Shown: positions 8,581 through 15,125 of the stretch, piece by piece
How positions within the stretch are numbered: position 1 is the first letter of the stretch
Layout of the letters: each line of letters opens with the position of its first letter
Assembly: GCF_042682745.1 (NCBI RefSeq)
Contig: NZ_JBHUIO010000006.1
Coordinates: forward strand, 100,129 to 164,128
Direction of reading: 5' to 3'
DNA length: 64,000 nt
DNA from: Tumebacillus_A lipolyticus
Lineage (GTDB): Bacteria > Bacillota > Bacilli > Tumebacillales > Tumebacillaceae
The notes under the pieces: model-generated
The model's database searches: none
The model's input: the letters and a program-made list of their open reading frames with translations, nothing else
What the model was told of the DNA's origin: nothing
Translations under genes and position numbers: made by a program

Positions 8581-8606
8581 AAGACTGTCGCCCTGACAGT
8601 CTTCTT
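8581..8606 (+). terminator. Terminator of mini-protein copy 3
   Basis: The stem AAGACTGTC / GACAGTCTT has a 5-nt loop and is followed by CTTC. The tail is weaker than in the neighbouring terminators. Confidence 0.65.
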
Positions 8607-8673
8607 CATCTGTCTCCGCTAACGGTGATTTTATTACGAGCAGCTTGACTAAAAATGGGAAGGAGATGCAGCG

Positions 8674-8847
8674 ATGATTTCGAAATTTTCCGCTTTAATC
8701 GGTGTCAAACAACCGGATGCGATCCGCATCATCGTAGGGGTGTACTGCGCTCCCTTCTTCCATTGTGCACCCCCGAAACTTGCGACCTACGTCATGTACG
8801 AAGACTCGGACGAACCGGAATTTTCGGGGTGCTATTGCGACCAATGA
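8674..8847 (+). CDS. Four-cysteine mini-protein, copy 4 (divergent)
   Basis: 57 residues, ATG with GAAGGAG upstream. The N-terminus MISKFSALIGVKQPDA is the family consensus, but the middle is unusual: the VEPE segment is replaced by IRIIVGVYC and the central loop by an acidic stretch (EDSDEPE). Cysteines at 25, 31, 53 and 55 (C-x5-C-x21-C-Y-C), so the pattern is held although CGC has become CYC. No AT-rich family promoter precedes it, so it may be read through from copy 3. Confidence 0.8.
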   Translation: MISKFSALIGVKQPDAIRIIVGVYCAPFFHCAPPKLATYVMYEDSDEPEFSGCYCDQ

Positions 8848-8897
8848 GTGCGAACGAGCAAGCTACGTGAACTGGTTTTGAATCGCAGGGAACGTCT

Positions 8898-8929
8898 GGC
8901 TGCCGCATCACGCGGTAGCCTTTTTGTTT
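8898..8929 (+). terminator. Terminator of mini-protein copy 4
   Basis: The stem GGCTGCCGC / GCGGTAGCC is followed by TTTTTGTTT. Confidence 0.85.
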
Positions 8930-8935
8930 ATTTAT

Positions 8936-8974
8936 TAAAATATTATTGATTTTATATACCTAAAATGATATAAT
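8936..8974 (+). promoter_or_regulatory. Mini-protein family promoter, copies 5-7
   Basis: AAAATATTATTGATT with TTGATT at 8946-8951, a 17-bp spacer ending TGA, and a perfect TATAAT at 8969-8974. It is the best sigma-A-like match in the family. Confidence 0.75.
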
Positions 8975-9016
8975 TGGTAATGTAAGGAAAAATTCCAAAC
9001 AAGGAGATGATCTCTG

Positions 9017-9196
9017 ATGTTTACCAAGTTTTCTGCACTGATCGGTGTGAAACAGCAATCTGTAGTTGAACCGGAGGTGGAATTTGGTTGCCAATGGAAG
9101 GCGTCCTGCGTAACACCCGGCAACAAAGATGGCATGGCAACCTACTATGTGATCGATCGCAAGGCAGTATTCCAATACTGCGGTTGCACCGACTAA
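9017..9196 (+). CDS. Four-cysteine mini-protein, copy 5
   Basis: 59 residues, ATG with CAAGGAG upstream. It starts MFTKFSALIGVKQQSVVEPE. Cysteines at 25, 31, 55 and 57 (C-x5-C-x23-C-G-C) with the tail TD. It is closely related to copy 8 at 9780: the leader DNA, ribosome site and first 20 codons are nearly the same, so the two are recent duplicates. After it is a decayed hairpin (GTCGcatCGAC then TTTTTC, 9210-9236), which may only partly stop transcription into copy 6. Confidence 0.85.
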   Translation: MFTKFSALIGVKQQSVVEPEVEFGCQWKASCVTPGNKDGMATYYVIDRKAVFQYCGCTD

Positions 9197-9263
9197 GGGG
9201 TTAATAGGAACGGGCTGTCGCATCGACAATCTTTTTCATCTGCATCAGGAAGGAGGTGTTCTG

Positions 9264-9428
9264 ATGCTAAACAAGTTCTCAGCTCTCATCGGTGTGAAGC
9301 AGGTCGTATCTGTTGAGCCGGAGGTCCTGATCTCCTGCGAGAATTCCTACGATTGCACCAGCTATCCTTTCGAGGCCACTTTCCATTGGTACAACAACGA
9401 GCGTGTCTTCCAACACTGTGGTTGCTAA
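9264..9428 (+). CDS. Four-cysteine mini-protein, copy 6
   Basis: 54 residues, ATG with AGGAGGTG upstream. It starts MLNKFSALIGVKQVVSVEPEVLISC. Cysteines at 25, 31, 52 and 54 (C-x5-C-x20-C-G-C), ending at the final Cys. The central segment TSYPFEATFHWYNNERVFQH is almost shared with copy 10, giving a second subgroup. It has no separate promoter and is likely transcribed from the one before copy 5. Confidence 0.85.
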   Translation: MLNKFSALIGVKQVVSVEPEVLISCENSYDCTSYPFEATFHWYNNERVFQHCGC

Positions 9429-9462
9429 GAACCGTTCCTTTCAAAAGCTGGTGGTATAGCAG

Positions 9463-9636
9463 ATGATTTCCAAGCTTTTCGCGCTGATCGAGGTCGAGCA
9501 AGCGGGCTTCGTCGTCGAACAGGAGTTCATAAGTTACTGCGGCAATCACCCCGATTGCAACGATCAAGAGCGGCGGCGTTCTGCTAGCTCGATGGAAAGC
9601 AGGTCTACGACTACTGCGGATATCTCCTCGACATGA
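9463..9636 (+). pseudogene. Frameshifted four-cysteine mini-protein, copy 7
   Basis: The frame begins MISKLFALIEVEQ, a worn version of the consensus, keeps the first C-x5-C (residues 26 and 32), then runs into unrelated Arg/Ser-rich sequence. The expected C-terminal segment can be read in another frame just downstream (KQVYDYCGYLLD, about 9597-9635), where the last Cys has become Tyr and an upstream TAG blocks the frame. The ribosome site is poor. This is a decaying copy. Confidence 0.75.
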
Positions 9637-9655
9637 GCGAACTGGTTTTAAAACC

Positions 9656-9692
9656 CTGGCTGTCGCGCTGCGACAGTCTTTTCTTTTTCTAT
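9656..9692 (+). terminator. Terminator after copies 5-7
   Basis: The stem TGTCGC / GCGACA, extended by GGC and GTC, is followed by TTTTCTTTTTC. Confidence 0.8.
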
Positions 9693-9697
9693 TTTTT

Positions 9698-9738
9698 GTT
9701 AAAATATTATTGATCGAAAATAAGATAAATAATATAAT
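9698..9738 (+). promoter_or_regulatory. Mini-protein family promoter, copy 8
   Basis: GTTAAAATATTATTGATC with TTGATC at 9710-9715, 17-bp spacing and TATAAT at 9733-9738. The leader that follows (AACTTCAAACAAGGAGATG) is nearly the same as before copy 5. Confidence 0.75.
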
Positions 9739-9779
9739 AAAAAATGTAACGAAAAACTTCAAACAAGGAGATGTCGCTT

Positions 9780-9953
9780 ATGATTACCAAGTTTTCTGCA
9801 CTGATCGGTGTAAAACAGGAATCTGTAGTTGAACCAGAGGCGATCATTGGTTGCCAAAATACCCCGTACTGCGTAACCCCCAGCAACAGAAATGGCGAGG
9901 CAACCTACCATTGGATCAATGGCCAGGCAGTATTCCAATACTGCGATTGCTAA
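9780..9953 (+). CDS. Four-cysteine mini-protein, copy 8
   Basis: 57 residues. The ATG at 9780 was chosen because AAGGAG ends 9 nt before it; the in-frame ATG at 9771 abuts the ribosome site. It starts MITKFSALIGVKQESVVEPE. Cysteines at 25, 31, 55 and 57 (C-x5-C-x23-C-D-C). It is the nearest relative of copy 5 and forms its own unit with promoter and terminator. Confidence 0.87.
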   Translation: MITKFSALIGVKQESVVEPEAIIGCQNTPYCVTPSNRNGEATYHWINGQAVFQYCDC

Positions 9954-9983
9954 GCAACGATTGTCCTAAGCAACGAATAGAAA

Positions 9984-10014
9984 CGGGCTGTCGCACTGCG
10001 ACAGCCTTTTCATT
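9984..10014 (+). terminator. Terminator of mini-protein copy 8
   Basis: The stem GGCTGTCGCA / TGCGACAGCC is followed by TTTTC. Confidence 0.85.
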
Positions 10015-10070
10015 GCTTACATCTGATACAGACATCTGCTGCAACCATCGGGCATATGACAAATTATTCT

Positions 10071-10109
10071 AAAAATATTATTGATTACATTACTTATTAA
10101 TGATAATAT
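10071..10109 (+). promoter_or_regulatory. Mini-protein family promoter, copies 9-10
   Basis: AAAAATATTATTGATT with TTGATT at 10081-10086, a 17-bp spacer ending TGA, and TAATAT at 10104-10109. AATATTAT before the -35 and ATAATATT over the -10 form a perfect 8-bp inverted repeat, the clearest case of the family dyad. Confidence 0.75.
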
Positions 10110-10150
10110 TATAATTGTTAGAGAATACTTCAAGCGAGGAGGTGCTGCAA

Positions 10151-10318
10151 ATGCTCGACAAGTTCTCCGCTCTGATCGGTGTAAACCGAGATTCGATCGT
10201 CGAACCTGAAGCTCCCGCCGACTGCGCGTATCACAGCAGTTGCACGTCCTACCCCTACTCTGAAGGATTGTACGTTTTGCTCGGAAACAATTGGGTGTTC
10301 CGACAATGCGGCTGTTAA
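10151..10318 (+). CDS. Four-cysteine mini-protein, copy 9
   Basis: 55 residues, ATG with GAGGAGGTG upstream. It starts MLDKFSALIGVNRDSIVEPE. Cysteines at 25, 31, 53 and 55 (C-x5-C-x21-C-G-C), ending at the last Cys. The middle is TSYPYSEGLYVLLGNNWVF. It is the first gene of a two- or three-gene unit with copy 10. Confidence 0.85.
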   Translation: MLDKFSALIGVNRDSIVEPEAPADCAYHSSCTSYPYSEGLYVLLGNNWVFRQCGC

Positions 10319-10357
10319 GCAAGCAGATCTTCCACAATTACATTGGAGGTGTTGTAC

Positions 10358-10522
10358 ATGCTTGACAAGTTCTCTGCTCTGATCGGTGTGAAACAAGATT
10401 CGATCGTCGAACCTGATGCTGATGTTTCCTGCGCGACCCACATTAACTGCCAGACTTACCCCTACGAGGCATCGTTCATTTGGATTAACAACAAACCGGT
10501 TTTCCAACACTGCGGCTGCTAA
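10358..10522 (+). CDS. Four-cysteine mini-protein, copy 10
   Basis: 54 residues, ATG with TGGAGGTG upstream. It starts MLDKFSALIGVKQDSIVEPDADVSC. Cysteines at 25, 31, 52 and 54 (C-x5-C-x20-C-G-C). Its middle YPYEASFIWINNKPVFQH is close to copy 6. It lies 39 bp after copy 9, so it is cotranscribed. The TAA is followed in the same frame by a remnant of another copy. Confidence 0.87.
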   Translation: MLDKFSALIGVKQDSIVEPDADVSCATHINCQTYPYEASFIWINNKPVFQHCGC

Positions 10523-10615
10523 ACCAGCAGGTATGTCACCTATTGGATTGACATGAACGACAATCAGTCCTTCAAAAAATGCGACTGTGACTACCGACAA
10601 GTCTGTGAGAACTAA
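10523..10615 (+). pseudogene. C-terminal remnant of a mini-protein gene, copy 11
   Basis: Directly after the copy-10 stop, and in the same frame, the DNA reads YVTYWIDMNDNQSFKKCDCDY and then a stop. This matches the last third of the family (aromatic strand plus C-D-C, as in copies 1 and 8). No start, ribosome site or first Cys pair remains. It is a deletion product of unequal recombination between neighbouring copies; stop-codon readthrough from copy 10 would append it but is not supported by anything visible. Confidence 0.7.
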
Positions 10616-10618
10616 AAG

Positions 10619-10655
10619 GGAACAGGCTGTTGCATCATGGCAGTCTGTTCCTTTT
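10619..10655 (+). terminator. Terminator after copies 9-11
   Basis: GGAACAG pairs with CTGTTCC within a longer imperfect stem and is followed by TTTTCC. No promoter is evident between it and the next gene, so partial readthrough into the redox-export genes is likely. Confidence 0.7.
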
Positions 10656-10737
10656 CCATAGCTCCTGCAGACCTGACCTCTCTTCACAACCTACCTGCCA
10701 CACATTCTGAACGATCCGTTCGACGGGGTGAGATCTC

Positions 10738-11298
10738 ATGCAAACTACAACAGCGCTTCTAGCCATTTTCTGCTGCACCATGCTCGGCCTGGCATTGATC
10801 TGGACCCGCAGACTGCGCGGGGAGATCGCTTTCCTGCCGACCGAAGGGCAATCATCTGTCGCCAGCCTGCATCCGCTGATCGGACTCCAGCTTGCAGATG
10901 CCATGCCTTGGCCGGAGCATCTGAAACAACGGGAAGCGGTCGTGATGTTCTCTTCGCCGACCTGCCCCCCCTGCCAGAAGGAGATCGAAGACTATCTCCA
11001 AGCATTCCAAGGAAACGCTCCTGCACTTCCACTTCTTGTGGTCTTGCGAGCGGAGAAACAGGATGCGTATGAAAAGTATGTCAAAAAATATGGTGATCTC
11101 GTCCAGATCATCTCAGCAGACGATCAGCTGCTGCACGAGCAACTGCAGGTCACCGCCTTCCCGACCGCTTGCCTCGTCGATGCGCGAGGCGTCGTGACGC
11201 GGGTTGAGCGACCGATGGTCAAGCTGTTTGCGCAAACGCCTAAAGCAACAGCGCCCACAGAGCAGCATCGCGGGGCGTCGGCCGCCGCGAACGGGTGA
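10738..11298 (+). CDS. Membrane-anchored thioredoxin-like protein (TlpA/ResA type, CPPC)
   Basis: A 186-residue protein. Residues 5-22 form one N-terminal helix that would anchor the domain outside the membrane. The thioredoxin fold carries MFSSPTCPPCQKEIEDY, with the CPPC redox site near residue 80, and the cis-Pro region TAFPTACLVD. TlpA-like proteins move electrons to or from protein disulfides outside the cell. The ATG has GGGGTGAG upstream. It stands at the head of the ABC-MauE-MauD genes and right after the mini-protein array, so its likely clients are the four-Cys mini-proteins; that link is inference. Confidence 0.85.
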   Translation: MQTTTALLAIFCCTMLGLALIWTRRLRGEIAFLPTEGQSSVASLHPLIGLQLADAMPWPEHLKQREAVVMFSSPTCPPCQKEIEDYLQAFQGNAPALPLLVVLRAEKQDAYEKYVKKYGDLVQIISADDQLLHEQLQVTAFPTACLVDARGVVTRVERPMVKLFAQTPKATAPTEQHRGASAAANG

Positions 11299-11302
11299 GC
11301 GG

Positions 11303-13084
11303 ATGAAGATGAAGCATCTGCTCAAATCGGTTCGCATGGTCTGGAAGCTCGGCAAAGCGTGGTTGATCACCACGATCCTCTTCAGCATCATCGCCGGCTT
11401 GATCCCGGTCACCGCGCTCTGGATCACCAAAGAGCTGATCAACGCGGTCGCCAACCTGATCATGGATCAGGCGGGGGACTACCGACTGGCGCTCAGCCTG
11501 CTGTTGCTGCAGTTTCTGATCAGCCTGTTCTCCTCGGTGATGACCAATTGGCAAGAGTATTTGGATCGCAAGATCGAGCTTCGGCTCGACCATGATCTGC
11601 AACAGGTGATCTTGGCCAAGACCACCTCTGTGCCGCTCGCCTATTTTGACATCCCCGATTTTTATCATCATCTCAGCCGCGTGCAGGGCAATCAGGGCTC
11701 GCGGTTTGTCTCGCCGATCCGCAACCTGCTCAACATCGGAAAATCGGGGATCGTGATCGGGTCCTTCCTGATCTACCTGTTCACCGTGCATTGGAGCTTG
11801 GTCTTGCTCAGCCTGGTCGCAGCCGTTCCGATCTTTTTGGTGCAGAGAAAGTTTGGCAACTCTAAATTCCGCCTGTTTCTGTTCCAGACGCCGCTCGCTC
11901 GGGAGGCCAACTACACGAGCCACCTGTTGCAAGATCGCAACGCGGCAAAGGAGATTCGGCTGTTCGGGCTGGCGTCCCACCTGGCCAAGCGCTGGTCGGA
12001 CCGATTTTGGCGGAATGCCAACCAGTCGCTCAAGCTGTTGCGCAAGCAGCAGCTGGCAGATGTCGGGCTGGACGGTTTGACCGCGCTGTTCTATGTCGGC
12101 TCTGCCGGGATCATCATCTGGCTGATCCGCACCACCTCGGTGAAGATCGGCGACTTTGTGGCGATCGGGCAGGCGGTGCAAGGAACGCAGAGCTCGATCA
12201 ACCAGATCTCGATGCTCTCCGCACGGATTTATGAAGAGAGCCTGTACATCCAAAACTTTTTCCACTTCCTCGAATATGAAAATCAAGCGCTGATCAGCGA
12301 GACGGGCACGCAGCCCTTCCCCGCCCCGCTGAAGACTGGGATCGAGATCGATGCTGTGACCTTTTCCTATCCAGGTCAGGACAGGCCGGTCTTGCAAAAC
12401 GTTTCCTTCCAGATTCGCCCAGGCGAAAAGGTCGCGATCGTCGGCGAGAACGGATCGGGCAAGACCACGCTGGTCAAATGTCTGATGGGCCTCTATCCGG
12501 TCACATCGGGCAGCATCTCGCTGGATGGCCTGAACATCAAGCAGATCGACAAGAGCGACCTCTATCAGCATATTACGGTCATCTTTCAGGACTATATGCG
12601 GTACTCCTATTCCGCTCACGACAACATCGCCTTTGGCGACATCGAGCGGCTCGACGATCATCCGCATGTCCAAGAGGTGGCGGCGACCAGCGGCGTCGAT
12701 GAGTTTGTCCAGAAGTTCCCCAACGGCTACAACACCTACTTGGGCCGTTTTTTACAGGATGGCGAAGACCTCTCGGGGGGCCAATGGCAAAAGATCGCGT
12801 TGGCGCGCGCCCTGTTTCGGGATGGGGATGTGATCATCCTCGACGAGCCGACCGCCGCGCTCGATCCGCATGCGGAGATGGAAGTGTTCCGCCAGTTCGA
12901 ATCGCTGACTCGCGACAAGACTTCGATCTTCATCTCGCACCGGATGTCTGCCGCGCGGATGGCAGACCGCATCATCGTGATGAAGGATGGGCAGGTTGTC
13001 GAGATCGGCTCCCACGAGGAGTTGATCGCCTTAAACGCCGAGTACGCTCAGATGTACGGCGCACAGGCAAAATGGTACGCCTGA
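11303..13084 (+). CDS. ABC transporter, fused permease-ATPase (exporter), no peptidase domain
   Basis: 593 residues. The first ~320 residues hold six transmembrane helices of a type I exporter; the NBD follows with Walker A GENGSGKTT, Q-loop FQDY, signature LSGGQWQKIALARAL, Walker B VIILDEPTAALD and the H-loop SHRMS. It would work as a homodimer. The ATG at 11303 was chosen because it opens MKMKHLLKSV just before helix 1 and lies 4 bp after the thioredoxin stop; the frame is open further upstream only through overlap. There is no C39 Cys-peptidase domain, so any leader removal must be done elsewhere. It is the probable exporter of the mini-proteins, by position. Confidence 0.88.
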   Translation: MKMKHLLKSVRMVWKLGKAWLITTILFSIIAGLIPVTALWITKELINAVANLIMDQAGDYRLALSLLLLQFLISLFSSVMTNWQEYLDRKIELRLDHDLQQVILAKTTSVPLAYFDIPDFYHHLSRVQGNQGSRFVSPIRNLLNIGKSGIVIGSFLIYLFTVHWSLVLLSLVAAVPIFLVQRKFGNSKFRLFLFQTPLAREANYTSHLLQDRNAAKEIRLFGLASHLAKRWSDRFWRNANQSLKLLRKQQLADVGLDGLTALFYVGSAGIIIWLIRTTSVKIGDFVAIGQAVQGTQSSINQISMLSARIYEESLYIQNFFHFLEYENQALISETGTQPFPAPLKTGIEIDAVTFSYPGQDRPVLQNVSFQIRPGEKVAIVGENGSGKTTLVKCLMGLYPVTSGSISLDGLNIKQIDKSDLYQHITVIFQDYMRYSYSAHDNIAFGDIERLDDHPHVQEVAATSGVDEFVQKFPNGYNTYLGRFLQDGEDLSGGQWQKIALARALFRDGDVIILDEPTAALDPHAEMEVFRQFESLTRDKTSIFISHRMSAARMADRIIVMKDGQVVEIGSHEELIALNAEYAQMYGAQAKWYA

Positions 13085-13129
13085 TCGATCACAGGTAGCA
13101 GGAACTTCACAGGAAACGAGGTGAGCCTC

Positions 13130-13714
13130 ATGGAAGAGGCATCCCTATATTTTGCTCTCGTGCTCGCCATGCTCTTTCTGAGCACAGGCTGGTCGAAGGT
13201 GAGGAAGATGGAAGAGCATGTGCTGATCGTCAAAGACTATCAGATTCTGCCCGCCGCATGGGCCGGAATCTTCGCCCGCGCCGAAGTGTGGGTCGAACTG
13301 CTGCTCGGCGCCCTGTTCGCCGTCGGCCTGTACCGCACCTCTGCGGCATTGGTCGGGGCGGGGCTGCTTGTGATCTACACGCTCGCCATCGCGATCAACC
13401 TCTTTCGTGGACGAAAGGAAGTGTCCTGCGGATGCGGTGGAGCGGCCGGCACGCATCAGCTGTCGTGGTGGCTCGTCGCTCGCAACCTCCTGCTGATCTG
13501 CCTCTGCGGGTATGTCGCGACGATCGCCACCGCGTATGGCAGTTTGGACAGCATGCTCGCAGGAGGAGCGGTAGGTAGTTCGTTCGGATTTGGCTTTTGG
13601 ATGATGGCGGTGATGGCCGGGCTTTCCTTGCTCGCGCTCTCGCTTGGAAGCGAGCTTGCTGTGATGCGAAAACAGATGGGCAGATTGGTGAAGCCGATCG
13701 GAAGGAGCTTGTAG
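13130..13714 (+). CDS. MauE/DoxX-type redox-associated membrane protein
   Basis: 194 residues, about five transmembrane helices. It starts at the ATG behind ACGAGGTG (a GTG at 13121 lies inside that site). Family marks: an early GWSKVRKMEE, a GIFARAEVWVELLLGALFAVG helix and the cysteine motif SCGCGG near residue 100, as in MauE. MauE is needed in methylotrophs to form the many disulfides of the methylamine dehydrogenase small subunit, together with MauD. There is no other mau gene here, so the pair has been reused for other disulfide-rich clients. The stop abuts the MauD-like start. Confidence 0.82.
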   Translation: MEEASLYFALVLAMLFLSTGWSKVRKMEEHVLIVKDYQILPAAWAGIFARAEVWVELLLGALFAVGLYRTSAALVGAGLLVIYTLAIAINLFRGRKEVSCGCGGAAGTHQLSWWLVARNLLLICLCGYVATIATAYGSLDSMLAGGAVGSSFGFGFWMMAVMAGLSLLALSLGSELAVMRKQMGRLVKPIGRSL

Positions 13715-14260
13715 ATGGAAACCTTTCTTTTGATCTCCAACATCGGACTGTGGATTTTTGTCGCCGTCCAATTGGTCGTCATCTTTATGCTGACCAAGCT
13801 GATCACACAGTTTCTCAACCGTTTTCGCACCGATGGATCACAGGTGGGGAAACTGACGCTGAAGGCGGGAATGAAGGCGCCGCTGTTTCGGGAGGAGGAT
13901 CAGCACGGCACGATGGTCAAGCTCGCCGAACACCAGGGCGAGCATTCGCTGCTCCTCTTCACGAAGCAAGGGTGCTCGATCTGCCAGGAGCTGATCACCC
14001 ACCTCCCGCACGTGCAGCAGGCGCACCCCAACCTGCGCCTGCTGGTGATCAGCGGCGAATCGGAAGAGGAGGCGCAGAAACAAGTGCCGGCAGGTGTGCA
14101 TCATCTGCGTTCGCGCTTTGTGATGTCCAACTATCACATCGAGAAAGTGCCAGCCGCCGTGCTGATCAATCCGGAAGGGCAGATTCTGGCCAACGAAACG
14201 CTGAGCAATGCCAACCAGCTGCTCAACATCATCAAAGTGCACTTTCGTCAAGCCAGTTGA
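13715..14260 (+). CDS. MauD-like membrane-anchored thioredoxin (CSIC)
   Basis: 181 residues. One N-terminal helix (about residues 5-30), then a peroxiredoxin/thioredoxin-like domain beginning LKAGMKAPLF, with the redox site KQGCSICQELI near residue 90 and the cis-Pro in VPAAVLINPEGQI. The ATG follows the MauE stop directly, so translation is coupled. MauD-type proteins pair with MauE. It is the last gene of the array-redox-export block and is convergent with tatD. Confidence 0.85.
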   Translation: METFLLISNIGLWIFVAVQLVVIFMLTKLITQFLNRFRTDGSQVGKLTLKAGMKAPLFREEDQHGTMVKLAEHQGEHSLLLFTKQGCSICQELITHLPHVQQAHPNLRLLVISGESEEEAQKQVPAGVHHLRSRFVMSNYHIEKVPAAVLINPEGQILANETLSNANQLLNIIKVHFRQAS

Positions 14261-14267
14261 ACAGAAG

Positions 14268-14312
14268 CTGATCAAAAAAGCCCTATTGACCATGATGATC
14301 AATAGGGCTTCC
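14268..14312 (-). terminator. Terminator of tatD
   Basis: On the minus strand GAAGCCCTATTGA pairs with TCAATAGGGCTT and ends in TTTTTTG. The plus-strand side has no T-run but could still slow the convergent mau-like transcript. Confidence 0.8.
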
Positions 14313-14330
14313 ACGTCTCTTCTATTCGGG

Positions 14331-15125
14331 CTATTCGGGCAGGCGGAACAGCTCGCACGCGTTTTTCGTCGTCTGCAGCGCGATCTGCTCTACAGACATG
14401 TTGCGGAGCGTCGCGATCTTCTCCGCCACATGGCGGACGAAAGCAGGCTGGTTGCGCTTGCCGCGGTGCGGCTCCGGCGTGAGATAGGGCGAATCGGTCT
14501 CCACCAGCAGGCGTTCCAGCGGCACTTTGGCGACCACCTCTTGCGGGCGCTTGCCATTTTTATAGGTGACCGGCCCCCCGAAGGAGAGATAGAAATTCAT
14601 CTTCAGGCACTCTTGCGCCATCTCCCACGAGCCGGAGAAGCAGTGCATGATCCCGCCGACCTTGACCGCATCCTCCTCTTTTAACAGCTGGAGAATGTCC
14701 CCGTGCGCCTCGCGATCATGGATGACGATCGGCAGGTCGAGCTCTTTGGCGATCGCGATCTGCTTGCGGAACATCTGCTGCTGCAGCTCCGGTGTCGTCG
14801 TGTCCCAGTGATAGTCGAGGCCGATCTCCCCGATCGCCACCACCTTCTCATGCTTGGCCCAGCTGTACAGCTGCTGGTAATGATCGTCGGTCAGATCGTT
14901 CAGATCGCACGGATGGTAGCCGACCGCGCAGAAGATTCCTTCGTGCTGCTCGGCGATCTCCAGCGCTCGCAGGTTCGACTGGTAGTCATACCCTGGGATG
15001 GTGATGCGGGAGATGCCGTTTGCTCTGGCAGCTGCGATCAGCTGCGGCACTTCATCTCCCTCCTCACCGCGAAAGTTTGGCGAGTTGAGATGGCAGTGCG
15101 TATCGAACAGATTGAGCTCCGACAT
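14331..15125 (-). CDS. tatD: TatD-family metal-dependent 3'-5' DNase
   Basis: 264 residues, a complete TIM-barrel hydrolase. Metal ligands visible: FDTHCHLN at the start, GEIGLDYHWD, IVIHDREAH, MHCFSG and VETDSPYLTP. TatD enzymes degrade DNA ends, for example after oxidative damage. It follows metG by a few bases on the same strand, matching metS-yabD in Bacillus. Confidence 0.94.
   Translation of the reverse strand: MSELNLFDTHCHLNSPNFRGEEGDEVPQLIAAARANGISRITIPGYDYQSNLRALEIAEQHEGIFCAVGYHPCDLNDLTDDHYQQLYSWAKHEKVVAIGEIGLDYHWDTTTPELQQQMFRKQIAIAKELDLPIVIHDREAHGDILQLLKEEDAVKVGGIMHCFSGSWEMAQECLKMNFYLSFGGPVTYKNGKRPQEVVAKVPLERLLVETDSPYLTPEPHRGKRNQPAFVRHVAEKIATLRNMSVEQIALQTTKNACELFRLPE

Noticed and set aside
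9771..9779. Start of mini-protein copy 8 at ATG 9771
   Set aside because: It abuts the AAGGAG site; ATG 9780 has proper spacing and restores the family N-terminus.
11240..12673. 477-codon minus frame over the ABC exporter
   Set aside because: Shadow frame; the plus-strand ABC motifs are complete.
4541..14260. Lanthipeptide, sactipeptide or thiopeptide cluster
   Set aside because: No LanB/LanC/LanM, radical SAM or YcaO enzyme is found; only redox proteins and an exporter accompany the peptides.
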